Assembly: GCA_023391905.1 (NCBI GenBank)
Contig: JAEWAD010000541.1
Span: 1-5,289, forward strand
DNA length: 5,289 nucleotides
Direction of reading: 5' to 3'
From: Pseudomonadota bacterium
Lineage (GTDB): Bacteria > Pseudomonadota > Alphaproteobacteria > Rhizobiales > Kaistiaceae
Shown here: piece by piece, positions 1-5,289 of the stretch
Position numbering within the stretch: the first letter of the stretch is position 1
Layout: each line of letters begins with the position of its first letter
Notes under the pieces: generated by a model
What the model saw: the letters and a program-made list of their open reading frames with translations, nothing else
What the model was told of the DNA's origin: nothing
Database searches by the model: none
Made by a program: the position numbers and the translations under genes

Positions 1-107
1 GTTCGATCGTCCTCGCCGAGCCGGATGTCGAATGCGCTCGACGGGGTCTCCTGCGACCTGTCGAGCACCGGCTCGATCCGATCTCGGCCCGGGGGCGGTC
101 TCGCCAT
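1..107 (-). CDS. possible 5' end of a minus-strand gene of unknown function (partial)
   Basis: A minus-strand reading frame begins with ATG at 107 and stays open for 35 codons to the window edge. By my count G/C occurs at about 25 of 35 first, 19 of 35 second and 29 of 35 third positions, which is the periodicity expected of coding DNA in a GC-rich alphaproteobacterium. The peptide (MARPPPGRDRIEPVL and onward) is polar and charged and shows no signal peptide or membrane segment. I recognise no family. A GGAAG lies about 11 bases upstream of the ATG, a rather long spacing for a ribosome binding site. The gene would be divergent from the membrane-protein gene at 337. A plus-strand frame (3-302) is also open here, so strand and reality are uncertain from 107 bases alone. 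Confidence 0.33.
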   Translation of the reverse strand, partial: MARPPPGRDRIEPVLDRSQETPSSAFDIRLGEDDR

Positions 108-336
108 ACTGGTTTCGTCTTCCACAGAAAGGTCAAAAAAGCGCTAACGGCGCCGGAACTTCGGCCCGAATGCCGGATGAATACGGCGATTTGAGGGGGA
201 GTTGATCGCCGGAGGCAACCATTCGGAGCCGTGCGCGCTACCTCATCCACAAGCCAAGCTTCTGTGACCCGCGTAACAGCGCCCGGGAACGATCTTGGCT
301 AATGCGTCGTTAACAGGTCGCTCGAGGGAGACGGCA
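108..336. other. intergenic leader region, probably divergent
   Basis: This stretch separates the possible minus-strand gene from the membrane-protein gene. It is less GC-rich than its surroundings, with an A-run at about 135-141 and a GTTAAC at 309-314. It probably holds the promoter of the gene at 337 and perhaps one for the leftward gene. I could not find a -35/-10 pair with proper spacing that I would defend. A GGAGG at 211-215 has no usual start codon after it. No RNA gene or clear hairpin is visible. Confidence 0.5.
324..330 (+). promoter_or_regulatory. Shine-Dalgarno site of the membrane-protein gene
   Basis: GAGGGAG lies six bases before the ATG at 337. This favours that ATG over the in-frame TTG at 295, which would add 14 residues and has no comparable site in front of it. 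Confidence 0.75.
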
Positions 337-873
337 ATGGCACAGGTGGCGGAACAGACCAAACAGCAGGCGACGATGCGGACGGCCGCGACCCTGGCCG
401 CGTCGACGACTCTCGTGCTCTTCGTCGGCGGCAAGGCGCCGCTGGAGCCGGCCACCGCCCTCGCCGCGCTGACCCCGATCGCGCTTTCCGCCTTCCTCTA
501 CATCTCCGGCGCGCTCGCCGCGACCGCCGTCACCAGCCTGTCGCGCCGCCCGATCCTCGGCGCCGCCGCGCTGACCGGCCTGGCCCCCTTCGCGCCGCTG
601 CTGCCGCCCTCGGAAGAGTGGGCGCTCTATGCCGCCTTCCTCATCTTCGGCCTGCTGACGGCCGGCAGCCTGCGCGTCATCGTCACCGCGTTCGCCCGCG
701 AACGGCTGGGCAGCCTGTGCGGCGCGGTCGGCCTCTGCCTGATCGCCGCGCTCGCCGCGACCGCCGGCATCACCGACGGCCCGCTGATGCAGCTGGTGCT
801 GGCGCTCGCCGGCATCGTCGCCTGCCTCGCTGTGGCGAGCGTCGTCGCCACCGCCCCGGCCGCCGCCCGCTGA
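337..873 (+). CDS. small multi-pass inner-membrane protein, function unknown
   Basis: The predicted protein has 178 residues from the ATG at 337, chosen because of the strong ribosome binding site just upstream. I do not recognise a family. It is very rich in Ala and Leu, with five or six hydrophobic stretches at about residues 15-31, 40-66, 72-90, 95-118, 125-144 and 150-172. These are linked by short loops carrying basic residues (SRR at about 69-71, FARER at about 119-123). The N-terminus (residues 1-14) is polar and Gln-rich and there is no cleavable signal peptide. No catalytic motif, metal-ligand cluster or transporter signature stands out; Cys128 and Cys134 in the fifth segment and Cys163 in the sixth are the only cysteines. 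It is a complete gene with stop TGA at 871-873. It lies 114 bases before polA on the same strand, too far apart to argue for translational coupling. It could be a divergent permease-like or anchor protein, but that is only a guess from hydrophobicity. Confidence 0.75.
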   Translation: MAQVAEQTKQQATMRTAATLAASTTLVLFVGGKAPLEPATALAALTPIALSAFLYISGALAATAVTSLSRRPILGAAALTGLAPFAPLLPPSEEWALYAAFLIFGLLTAGSLRVIVTAFARERLGSLCGAVGLCLIAALAATAGITDGPLMQLVLALAGIVACLAVASVVATAPAAAR

Positions 874-913
874 CCCCTCCCCGACCGGCAGGGCCCCCTC
901 TCCGACAGGCAAG
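874..913. repeat. two-copy imperfect tandem repeat, 21-base period
   Basis: CCCCTCCCCGACCGGCAGG at 874-892 recurs as CCCCTCTCCGACAGGCAAG at 895-913, with 16 of 19 positions identical and a two-base spacer. It begins right after the stop codon of the membrane-protein gene. The opposite strand reads as a repeated LPVGEG peptide, but this looks like a degenerate intergenic repeat rather than coding sequence. Confidence 0.6.
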
Positions 914-914
914 A

Positions 915-940
915 CGATGGCAGCAGAACCGCCGCCATCG
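915..940 (+). other. inverted repeat (hairpin) upstream of polA
   Basis: CGATGGC at 915-921 pairs perfectly with GCCATCG at 934-940 around a 12-base loop. It lies between the membrane-protein stop and the polA start. There is no T-run after it, so it is not a standard intrinsic terminator. It may be a weak attenuating structure, an operator-like dyad or chance. Confidence 0.4.
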
Positions 941-987
941 CGTCGCGCGCTGTAGCCAAATCGGATGGCCGCGGGCATAGTCCGCGC

Positions 988-3924
988 ATGTCAGAAACGC
1001 TCGCTCCCGCCATCGTCTCGCGTCCCGTCCAGAAAGGCGACCACGTCTTCCTGGTGGACGGATCGTCCTACATCTTCCGCGCCTACCACGCGCTGCCGCC
1101 GCTGACGCGCAAGTCGGACGGGCTGCCAGTGGGCGCCGTCGCCGGCTTCTGCAACATGCTGTGGCGGCTTCTCAAGGAAGCGAACGAGGCGGGCGTCAAG
1201 CCGACCCATCTCGCCGTCATCTTCGACCACTCCTCGACCACCTTCCGCAATGCGCTCTACGACCAGTACAAGGCGCAGCGGCCGGAACCGCCGGAGGACC
1301 TGCGGCCGCAGTTCGGGCTGATCCGGCAGGCGGTCGCCGCGTTCAACGTGCCGTCGATCGAGCAGGAGGGCTTCGAGGCGGACGACCTCATCGCCACCTA
1401 CACGAAGCAGGCCGTCGCCGCCGGCGCCGACGTCACCATCGTCGCCTCCGACAAGGACCTGATGCAATTGATCGAGCCGGGCGTGCTGATGCTCGACACG
1501 ATGAAGGGCAAGACGATCGGCCGCGACGAGGTGATCGAGAAATTCGGCGTGCCGCCGGAGAAGGTGGTCGACGTGCAGGCGCTCGCCGGCGACTCGGTCG
1601 ACAACGTGCCCGGCGTGCCCGGAATCGGCATCAAGACGGCGGCGCAGCTGATCGAGACCTATGGCGACCTCGAGACGCTTCTTGAGCGCGCGCCGGAGAT
1701 CAAGCAGCCGAAGCGGCGCGAGGCGCTGATCGCCAACGCCGATCTGGCGCGCATCTCGATGCAGCTCGTGACGCTCGACCGCGACGTGCCGGTGAACGAG
1801 CCGATCGACCGGCTCGGCGTCCGCCCTGTTATCGGCGAGCAGTTGATCGCGTTCCTGAAGGCGATGGAGTTCACGACGCTGACCGGCCGCGTCGCCGCGG
1901 CGACCGGCGTCGAATCCGGCGCGGTCGAGGCGGATGGCGGCCTCACCGCCAGGCGTACCGCCACGGCCGCCGCCCCGGTCGCCGGCGCCGACGGCGCGGA
2001 GCCGATCGCCGACATCGCCGGGCTGACCCCGGCCGCCCACGCCGCCGAGCGCGCCAGAAGCGTCCGCGCCGCCCCCTTCGACCATTCGCACTACGAGACC
2101 ATCCAGTCCGAGGAACGGCTGCTCGATTTCGTGGCCCGCGCCACCGAGCGTGGCGTCGTCGCCGTCGACACCGAGACCACCTCGCTCGACCCGATGCAGG
2201 CGGAGCTGGTCGGCGTCTCGCTTGCCATCGCGCCGAACGAGGCCTGCTACATTCCGCTGGCACATCGCGGCGAGGGCGACGGCCTGTTCACCGAAGGGCT
2301 GGTCGAGGGCCAGCTCGAGATCCGCACCGCGCTCGCGCTGCTGAAGCCGCTGCTCGAGGACCGCTCGGTGCTCAAGGTGGCGCAGAACCTCAAATATGAC
2401 TGGCTGGTTCTGGCCCGCTACGGCATCGAGACGGCGCCGTTCGACGACACCATGCTGATCTCCTACGTGCTCGACGCCGGCCGCGGCACGCATGGCATGG
2501 ACCCGCTCTCGGAAAAATGGCTCGGCCACACGCCGATCGCCTATGACGACGTCACCGGCAAGGGCAAGGCGCGGATCACCTTCGACCGCGTGCCGATCGA
2601 GCGCGCCAGCGCCTATGCGGCCGAGGACGCCGACGTCACGCTTCGCCTCTGGCAGGTGCTGAAGCCGCGCCTGGTGGCCGAGGGCATGACGACCGTCTAC
2701 GAGACGCTGGAGCGGCCGATGGTGCCGGTGCTGGCCTCGATGGAGCGGCGCGGCATCTCGATCGACCGGGCGATCCTCTCGCGCCTCTCCGGCGAATTCG
2801 CCCAGAAGGCCGGCGCGCTCGAGGCCGAGATCCAGGAACTGGCCGGCCAGCCCTTCAATGTCGGTTCGCCGAAGCAGCTCGGCGACATCCTGTTCGGCGT
2901 CATGGGCCTGCCCGGCGGCACCAAGACGGCGACCGGCGCCTGGGCGACCGGCGCCAGCATCCTGGAGGACCTGGCCGAGCAGGGCTACGAGCTGCCACAG
3001 AAGATCCTGGACTGGCGCCAGCTCTCCAAGCTGCGTTCGACCTATACCGACGCGCTGCCGACCTACCTGCATCCCGAGACCAAGCGCGTCCACACCTCCT
3101 ACGCGCTGGCGGCGACGACGACGGGGCGCCTGTCCTCGTCCGAGCCGAACCTGCAGAACATCCCCGTCCGCACCGAGGCGGGGCGCAAGATCCGCGCCGC
3201 CTTCATCGCGGATCCCGGCCACAAGCTGGTCTCGGCCGACTATTCGCAGATCGAGCTGCGCCTGCTGGCCGAGATCGCCGACATCCCGCAGCTGAAGACC
3301 GCCTTTTCCGAAGGCATCGACATTCACGCGCTCACCGCGTCCGAAATGTTCGGCGTGCCGGTCGAGGGCATGCCGAGCGACGTGCGCCGGCGCGCCAAGG
3401 CGATCAATTTCGGCATCATCTACGGCATCTCGGCCTTCGGCCTCGCCAACCAGCTCTCGATCGCGCGCGAGGAGGCCGGCGCCTACATCAAGCGCTATTT
3501 CGAGCGCTTCCCGGGCATCCGCGACTACATGGAGGAGACCAAGCGCTCCTGCCGCGACCTCGGCTACGTCACGACCCTGTTCGGCCGCCGCTGCCACTAT
3601 CCCGAGATCACCTCGAAGAACGCCTCGATCCGCGCCTTCAACGAGCGCGCCGCCATCAATGCGCGCCTGCAGGGCACGGCCGCCGACATCATCCGCCGCG
3701 CCATGATCCGCGTCGAGCCGGCGCTGGCGGAAGCCGGGCTTCGCGCGCGCATGCTGCTGCAGGTGCATGACGAACTGATCTTCGAGGTGCCGGAGGCGGA
3801 GATCGAGCCGACGCTGGCACTGGTCACCCGCGTGATGGAGAACGCGCGGTCGCCGGCGGTGGCGCTCAGCGTGCCCTTGAACGTCGACGCCCGCGCCGCC
3901 GACAACTGGGACGAGGCGCACTAG
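988..3924 (+). CDS. polA: DNA polymerase I (5' nuclease, 3'-5' exonuclease, polymerase)
   Basis: This full-length family A polymerase of 978 residues fills gaps and removes RNA primers and damaged strands during replication and excision repair. The 5' nuclease domain (about 17-290) keeps its metal-binding acids: Asp24, Asp80, Glu130/Asp132/Asp133, Asp155/Asp157 and Asp202/Asp205, followed by the helix-hairpin-helix GVPGIGIKTA. An Ala-rich linker spans about 303-363. The proofreading domain (about 368-565) is active by motif: DTE at 394-396 (exo I), Asn467 and Asp471 (exo II), Tyr543 and Asp547 (exo III). The polymerase domain (about 568-978) has motif A DYSQIE at 751-756, motif B with Arg800, Lys804, Phe808 and Tyr812, then Arg887, Asn891 and Gln895, and motif C HDE at 927-929. 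These polymerase residues sit at a constant offset of 46 from the E. coli numbering (Asp705, Lys758, His881). The protein is about 50 residues longer than E. coli PolA, as is usual in alphaproteobacteria. The start is ATG 988; the next in-frame Met falls inside the nuclease core. The ribosome binding site is weak. polA converges on the DUF3833-like gene. Confidence 0.98.
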   Translation: MSETLAPAIVSRPVQKGDHVFLVDGSSYIFRAYHALPPLTRKSDGLPVGAVAGFCNMLWRLLKEANEAGVKPTHLAVIFDHSSTTFRNALYDQYKAQRPEPPEDLRPQFGLIRQAVAAFNVPSIEQEGFEADDLIATYTKQAVAAGADVTIVASDKDLMQLIEPGVLMLDTMKGKTIGRDEVIEKFGVPPEKVVDVQALAGDSVDNVPGVPGIGIKTAAQLIETYGDLETLLERAPEIKQPKRREALIANADLARISMQLVTLDRDVPVNEPIDRLGVRPVIGEQLIAFLKAMEFTTLTGRVAAATGVESGAVEADGGLTARRTATAAAPVAGADGAEPIADIAGLTPAAHAAERARSVRAAPFDHSHYETIQSEERLLDFVARATERGVVAVDTETTSLDPMQAELVGVSLAIAPNEACYIPLAHRGEGDGLFTEGLVEGQLEIRTALALLKPLLEDRSVLKVAQNLKYDWLVLARYGIETAPFDDTMLISYVLDAGRGTHGMDPLSEKWLGHTPIAYDDVTGKGKARITFDRVPIERASAYAAEDADVTLRLWQVLKPRLVAEGMTTVYETLERPMVPVLASMERRGISIDRAILSRLSGEFAQKAGALEAEIQELAGQPFNVGSPKQLGDILFGVMGLPGGTKTATGAWATGASILEDLAEQGYELPQKILDWRQLSKLRSTYTDALPTYLHPETKRVHTSYALAATTTGRLSSSEPNLQNIPVRTEAGRKIRAAFIADPGHKLVSADYSQIELRLLAEIADIPQLKTAFSEGIDIHALTASEMFGVPVEGMPSDVRRRAKAINFGIIYGISAFGLANQLSIAREEAGAYIKRYFERFPGIRDYMEETKRSCRDLGYVTTLFGRRCHYPEITSKNASIRAFNERAAINARLQGTAADIIRRAMIRVEPALAEAGLRARMLLQVHDELIFEVPEAEIEPTLALVTRVMENARSPAVALSVPLNVDARAADNWDEAH

Positions 3925-3936
3925 CCCCTTCGAAAA

Positions 3937-4065
3937 TCCCCTCCCCCTTGTGGGGAGGGTTAGGGAAGGGGGTACCGGCTCCGTCCCTCCGAGAAGAATG
4001 GCTCGAAGGCCACTTCCCAGCACCGAGGTGGCCCCCCACCCCGCCTGCCCACAAGGGGGAGGGGG
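3937..4065. repeat. imperfect palindromic intergenic element between convergent genes
   Basis: A perfect 17-base inverted repeat, CCCCTCCCCCTTGTGGG at 3938-3954, has its complement at 4048-4064 and bounds the element. The similarity continues inward imperfectly: GGTTAGGGAAGGGGG on the left faces a related C-rich run on the right. A further internal hairpin pairs GGCCAC at 4008-4013 with GTGGCC at 4028-4033. AATCCCC occurs at both ends (3935-3941 and 4076-4082), but it overlaps the left arm, so it is not a clean target-site duplication. The pattern matches the dispersed G/C-run palindromes I recall from Hyphomicrobiales intergenic regions, whose translation gives peptides such as NPPHKGEG. It is probably a small non-autonomous, MITE- or REP-like repeat. 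It carries no gene; the short open frames across it arise from the repeat. Confidence 0.75.
3939..3959 (+). terminator. polA: GC-rich hairpin after polA, possible terminator
   Basis: CCCTCCCC at 3939-3946 pairs with GGGGAGGG at 3952-3959 around a five-base loop, 14 bases after the polA stop. The stem is strong but TTAGGG follows rather than a T-run, so it does not meet the intrinsic-terminator rule. It is one arm of the larger palindromic element and could stall transcription from either direction. Confidence 0.4.
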
Positions 4066-4083
4066 AAGGGGCGAGAATCCCCG

Positions 4084-4686
4084 CTATCGCCCGGCGGTTT
4101 CCTGTGTCTTGGCGCGCCGGCGCTCGCCCTTCTGGCGCTTGAAGGTGACGTCGACCGAGCCGACATTCATGCCGAGCGTCGAGATCACGCCATTGTTGGT
4201 GATGGTGTCGCGGCCGGTGCGGCGGATCGTGTCCTCGAAATGCAGGCGGAGCTTGCCGCCGTCCTTGCCGCGGGTGATCAGGTCGTAGGACATGCGGATG
4301 CGGTCGTCCTCGACGCGCACCAGCGCCTCGCCGACGACGTCCTGCCGGGTGCCGACATAGGTGTTCGGGCCGGTACGCCGGAAACGCCAGGTGCGGCGGT
4401 CGAGCGAGCCGTTGTCGAAGCGGAAATGCTGGTCGAGGATGAAATGCTCGCCGCTGCGGCGGCCGTTGGTCGTCACGACGAAGCCGCGATCGACGCCGGC
4501 AAGCCGGCTCTTGAAGCGGCCGACGCCCGTCGCCCGGCCACGAAACGCGTCTTCCAGGGTCTGGGGCGCCGCCTGCGACTTGGTCGCCGGCAGCTTGGCC
4601 GGTTTCGGCTCCGCCATGGCAGCCGGCGCCGCCGCCACCGTGGCGACGGCCAGCATCAGGACGAGGAGAGGATGCGCGATCTTCAT
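4084..4686 (-). CDS. secreted DUF3833-like protein
   Basis: The predicted protein has 200 residues from the ATG at 4686. That start was chosen because it opens directly with a Sec signal peptide: Lys2, a hydrophobic core at about 6-20, and a likely cleavage after AAMA at residue 25. The ATG at 4713 would add nine residues before the signal and has no ribosome binding site. The mature part starts with a Lys/Pro/Ala-rich stretch (26-42), then a domain at about 44-182 that I match by eye to DUF3833: LEDAFRGRATGVGRF near 44-58, RRTWRFRRTG at 97-106, YVGTRQDVVGEA at 110-121, and a C-terminal strand GSVDVTF at 176-182. Members I recall are often lipoproteins, but there is no cysteine here, so this one should be free in the periplasm. 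The Arg/Lys-rich tail (183-200) ends beside the palindromic element. The function of the family is unknown; it resembles a small beta-barrel-like binding fold, which is an inference. It lies 61 bases after ptsN on the same strand. Confidence 0.82.
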   Translation of the reverse strand: MKIAHPLLVLMLAVATVAAAPAAMAEPKPAKLPATKSQAAPQTLEDAFRGRATGVGRFKSRLAGVDRGFVVTTNGRRSGEHFILDQHFRFDNGSLDRRTWRFRRTGPNTYVGTRQDVVGEALVRVEDDRIRMSYDLITRGKDGGKLRLHFEDTIRRTGRDTITNNGVISTLGMNVGSVDVTFKRQKGERRRAKTQETAGR

Positions 4687-4727
4687 GGGGGGCCCCGACA
4701 GGCGGAAAGGCATGCCGGGACAATCTA

Positions 4728-4741
4728 GACCGAGTTCGGTC
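4728..4741 (-). other. 14-base palindrome between ptsN and the DUF3833-like gene
   Basis: GACCGA and TCGGTC flank a two-base centre, starting six bases after the ptsN stop codon. On the minus strand it is followed by TAGATTGT, which is only partly T-rich. It may be a weak terminator of ptsN, an operator for the downstream gene, or chance. A two-base loop is too tight for a good RNA hairpin, which slightly favours a protein-binding dyad. Confidence 0.4.
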
Positions 4742-4747
4742 GTCTCG

Positions 4748-5221
4748 TCAGCCCGTCACGACATTGGCGGCCGTGCAGCTTTCCGTCAGCACGGCGTAGA
4801 GCGCCGCCTGGTCGCTGGAAGCGCGCAGCTTGTTGGCGAGGCCGGGCTCGCGCAGCAGGCGGGCGATGCGGGCGAGCGCCTTCAGATGGTCGGCGCCGGC
4901 GTTTTCCGGCGCGAGCAGCAGGAAGATCAGGTCGACCGGCTGGTCGTCGAGCGATTCGAAATCGATCGGCTTCGGAAGCCGGGCGAAGATGCCATGGATG
5001 CGGTCCAGCTGGGCCAGCTTGCCATGCGGGATGGCGATGCCGTTGCCGACACCGGTCGAGCCAAGCCGTTCACGCTGCAGCAGCGTGTCGAAGATCTGCC
5101 GTTCGTCGAGACCGGTCAGCTTTGCAGCCTTTTCGGCCAGTTCCTGAAGAGCCTGCTTCTTGCCATTGGCTTTCAGGGCCGGGACGATGCCGTCCAGGCT
5201 GATCAGATCACTGAGGTCCAT
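4748..5221 (-). CDS. ptsN: PTS IIA-like nitrogen regulatory protein PtsN (IIA-Ntr)
   Basis: The predicted protein has 157 residues and is a cytoplasmic PTS EIIA domain of the fructose/mannitol type. In the nitrogen PTS it accepts phosphate from NPr (PtsO), which is charged by EI-Ntr (PtsP). Its phosphorylation state regulates partners such as potassium transport and stress functions in other proteobacteria. The active-site histidine is His66 in GIAIPHGKL, preceded by the signature RERLGSTGVGNG at 50-61. The second conserved block is PVDLIFLLLAPENAGADHLKAL at about 95-116, and the following helix is ARIARLLRE. The N-terminus MDLSDLISLDGIVPALKANGK aligns with the rhizobial family start, so ATG 5221 is preferred. 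A TTG at 5233 would add four residues and lies four bases after a GAGG, so it cannot be ruled out. In Hyphomicrobiales ptsN commonly follows rpoN and hpf; those genes would be beyond the right edge. The DUF3833-like gene follows 61 bases downstream. Confidence 0.95.
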   Translation of the reverse strand: MDLSDLISLDGIVPALKANGKKQALQELAEKAAKLTGLDERQIFDTLLQRERLGSTGVGNGIAIPHGKLAQLDRIHGIFARLPKPIDFESLDDQPVDLIFLLLAPENAGADHLKALARIARLLREPGLANKLRASSDQAALYAVLTESCTAANVVTG

Positions 5222-5237
5222 GACTTGGTTCAAAATG

Positions 5238-5241
5238 CCTC
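5238..5241 (-). promoter_or_regulatory. ptsN: Shine-Dalgarno-like GAGG upstream of ptsN
   Basis: GAGG on the minus strand lies four bases before the TTG at 5233 but 16 bases before the preferred ATG at 5221. It therefore supports the TTG by spacing, while family alignment supports the ATG. Confidence 0.4.
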
Positions 5242-5276
5242 GTTCAAACCTTTGGTCCGAGACCCGCCGTTCGGCG

Positions 5277-5289
5277 CGCTCCCCGAGCG
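5277..5289 (-). other. short hairpin at the right edge, upstream of ptsN
   Basis: CGCTC at 5277-5281 and GAGCG at 5285-5289 form a five-base-pair stem with a CCC loop. It is cut by the window edge and may extend further. It could be the end of a terminator of the gene preceding ptsN; nothing more can be said. Confidence 0.25.

Noticed and set aside
3..302. Plus-strand frame open from the window edge to TAA at 300-302
   Set aside because: It has no start in the first half and an Arg-rich composition, and its third-position G/C falls after base 107. It looks like the antisense shadow of the leftward gene followed by a chance open run, though a gene tail cannot be fully excluded.
310..978. Minus-strand open frame opposite the membrane-protein gene, including a repeated LPVGEG peptide
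   Set aside because: Its Gly/Arg/Glu-rich composition is typical of an antisense frame in GC-rich DNA, and the peptide repeat is simply the 21-base tandem repeat read in reverse.
991..4023. Minus-strand open frame of about 1010 codons opposite polA
   Set aside because: It is the antisense shadow of polA: very rich in Arg, Gly, Asp, His and Gln, with no recognisable domain, and it runs into the repeat element. The plus strand encodes a complete, motif-perfect PolA.
3935..4082. AATCCCC at both ends of the palindromic element as a target-site duplication
   Set aside because: The left copy overlaps the inverted repeat arm and the right copy is set back about 11 bases from its arm, so the geometry of a target duplication is not met.
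3948..4288. Short plus-strand open frames beginning in the repeat element
   Set aside because: They arise from the stop-poor repeat and continue antisense to the DUF3833-like gene; no ribosome binding site or family resemblance.
4689..4696. GGGGCCCC palindrome just upstream of the DUF3833-like start
   Set aside because: Eight bases of pure G/C are likely by chance in this composition; it may weaken the start but is not supported as a regulatory site.
3866..4723. Minus-strand frame overlapping the DUF3833-like gene, the repeat and the polA end
   Set aside because: It is Arg/Pro/His-rich, crosses the palindromic element and the polA 3' end, and competes with a frame that has a clear signal peptide and a family match.
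4240..4728. Plus-strand open frame opposite the DUF3833-like gene
   Set aside because: Antisense shadow with Ala/Arg/Asp/Val-rich sequence and no domain.

Overview
This is a GC-rich chromosomal stretch from an alphaproteobacterium, most likely of the order Hyphomicrobiales (Rhizobiales). The evidence is the strong G/C preference at third codon positions, the rhizobial-type sequences of PolA and PtsN, and a G/C-run palindromic intergenic element of a kind I recall as common in that order. I cannot name a genus. The content is mainly housekeeping. I see no tRNA, rRNA, CRISPR array, insertion sequence or phage gene, and no convincing new multi-gene system.

Layout, left to right. Bases 1-107 may hold the start of a minus-strand gene that runs off the window (weak evidence). 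Bases 108-336 form a less GC-rich, probably divergent intergenic region. A 178-residue membrane protein of unknown function follows at 337-873 on the plus strand, with a good ribosome binding site. A 114-base spacer with a 21-base-period tandem repeat and a small hairpin leads to polA (988-3924, plus), a full-length DNA polymerase I with all three active sites intact. polA runs toward a minus-strand gene, and the 159-base convergent spacer holds a roughly 130-base imperfect palindromic element. On the minus strand lie a secreted DUF3833-like protein (4084-4686) and, upstream of it, ptsN (4748-5221), the IIA-Ntr phosphocarrier. The last 56-68 bases are the leader of ptsN.

How the genes relate. 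PolA works in Okazaki-fragment maturation and gap-filling repair. PtsN is the terminal phosphoacceptor of the nitrogen PTS; in many Hyphomicrobiales it follows rpoN and hpf, which would lie beyond the right edge, but that cannot be seen here. The DUF3833-like gene follows ptsN by 61 bases on the same strand and could be co-transcribed, although a 14-base palindrome sits between them. The membrane protein and polA are co-directional but well spaced, so a functional link is not implied. The points most worth a second look are the palindromic element between the convergent genes, the lack of a lipobox in the DUF3833-like protein, the unrecognised membrane protein, and the weak translation start of polA.
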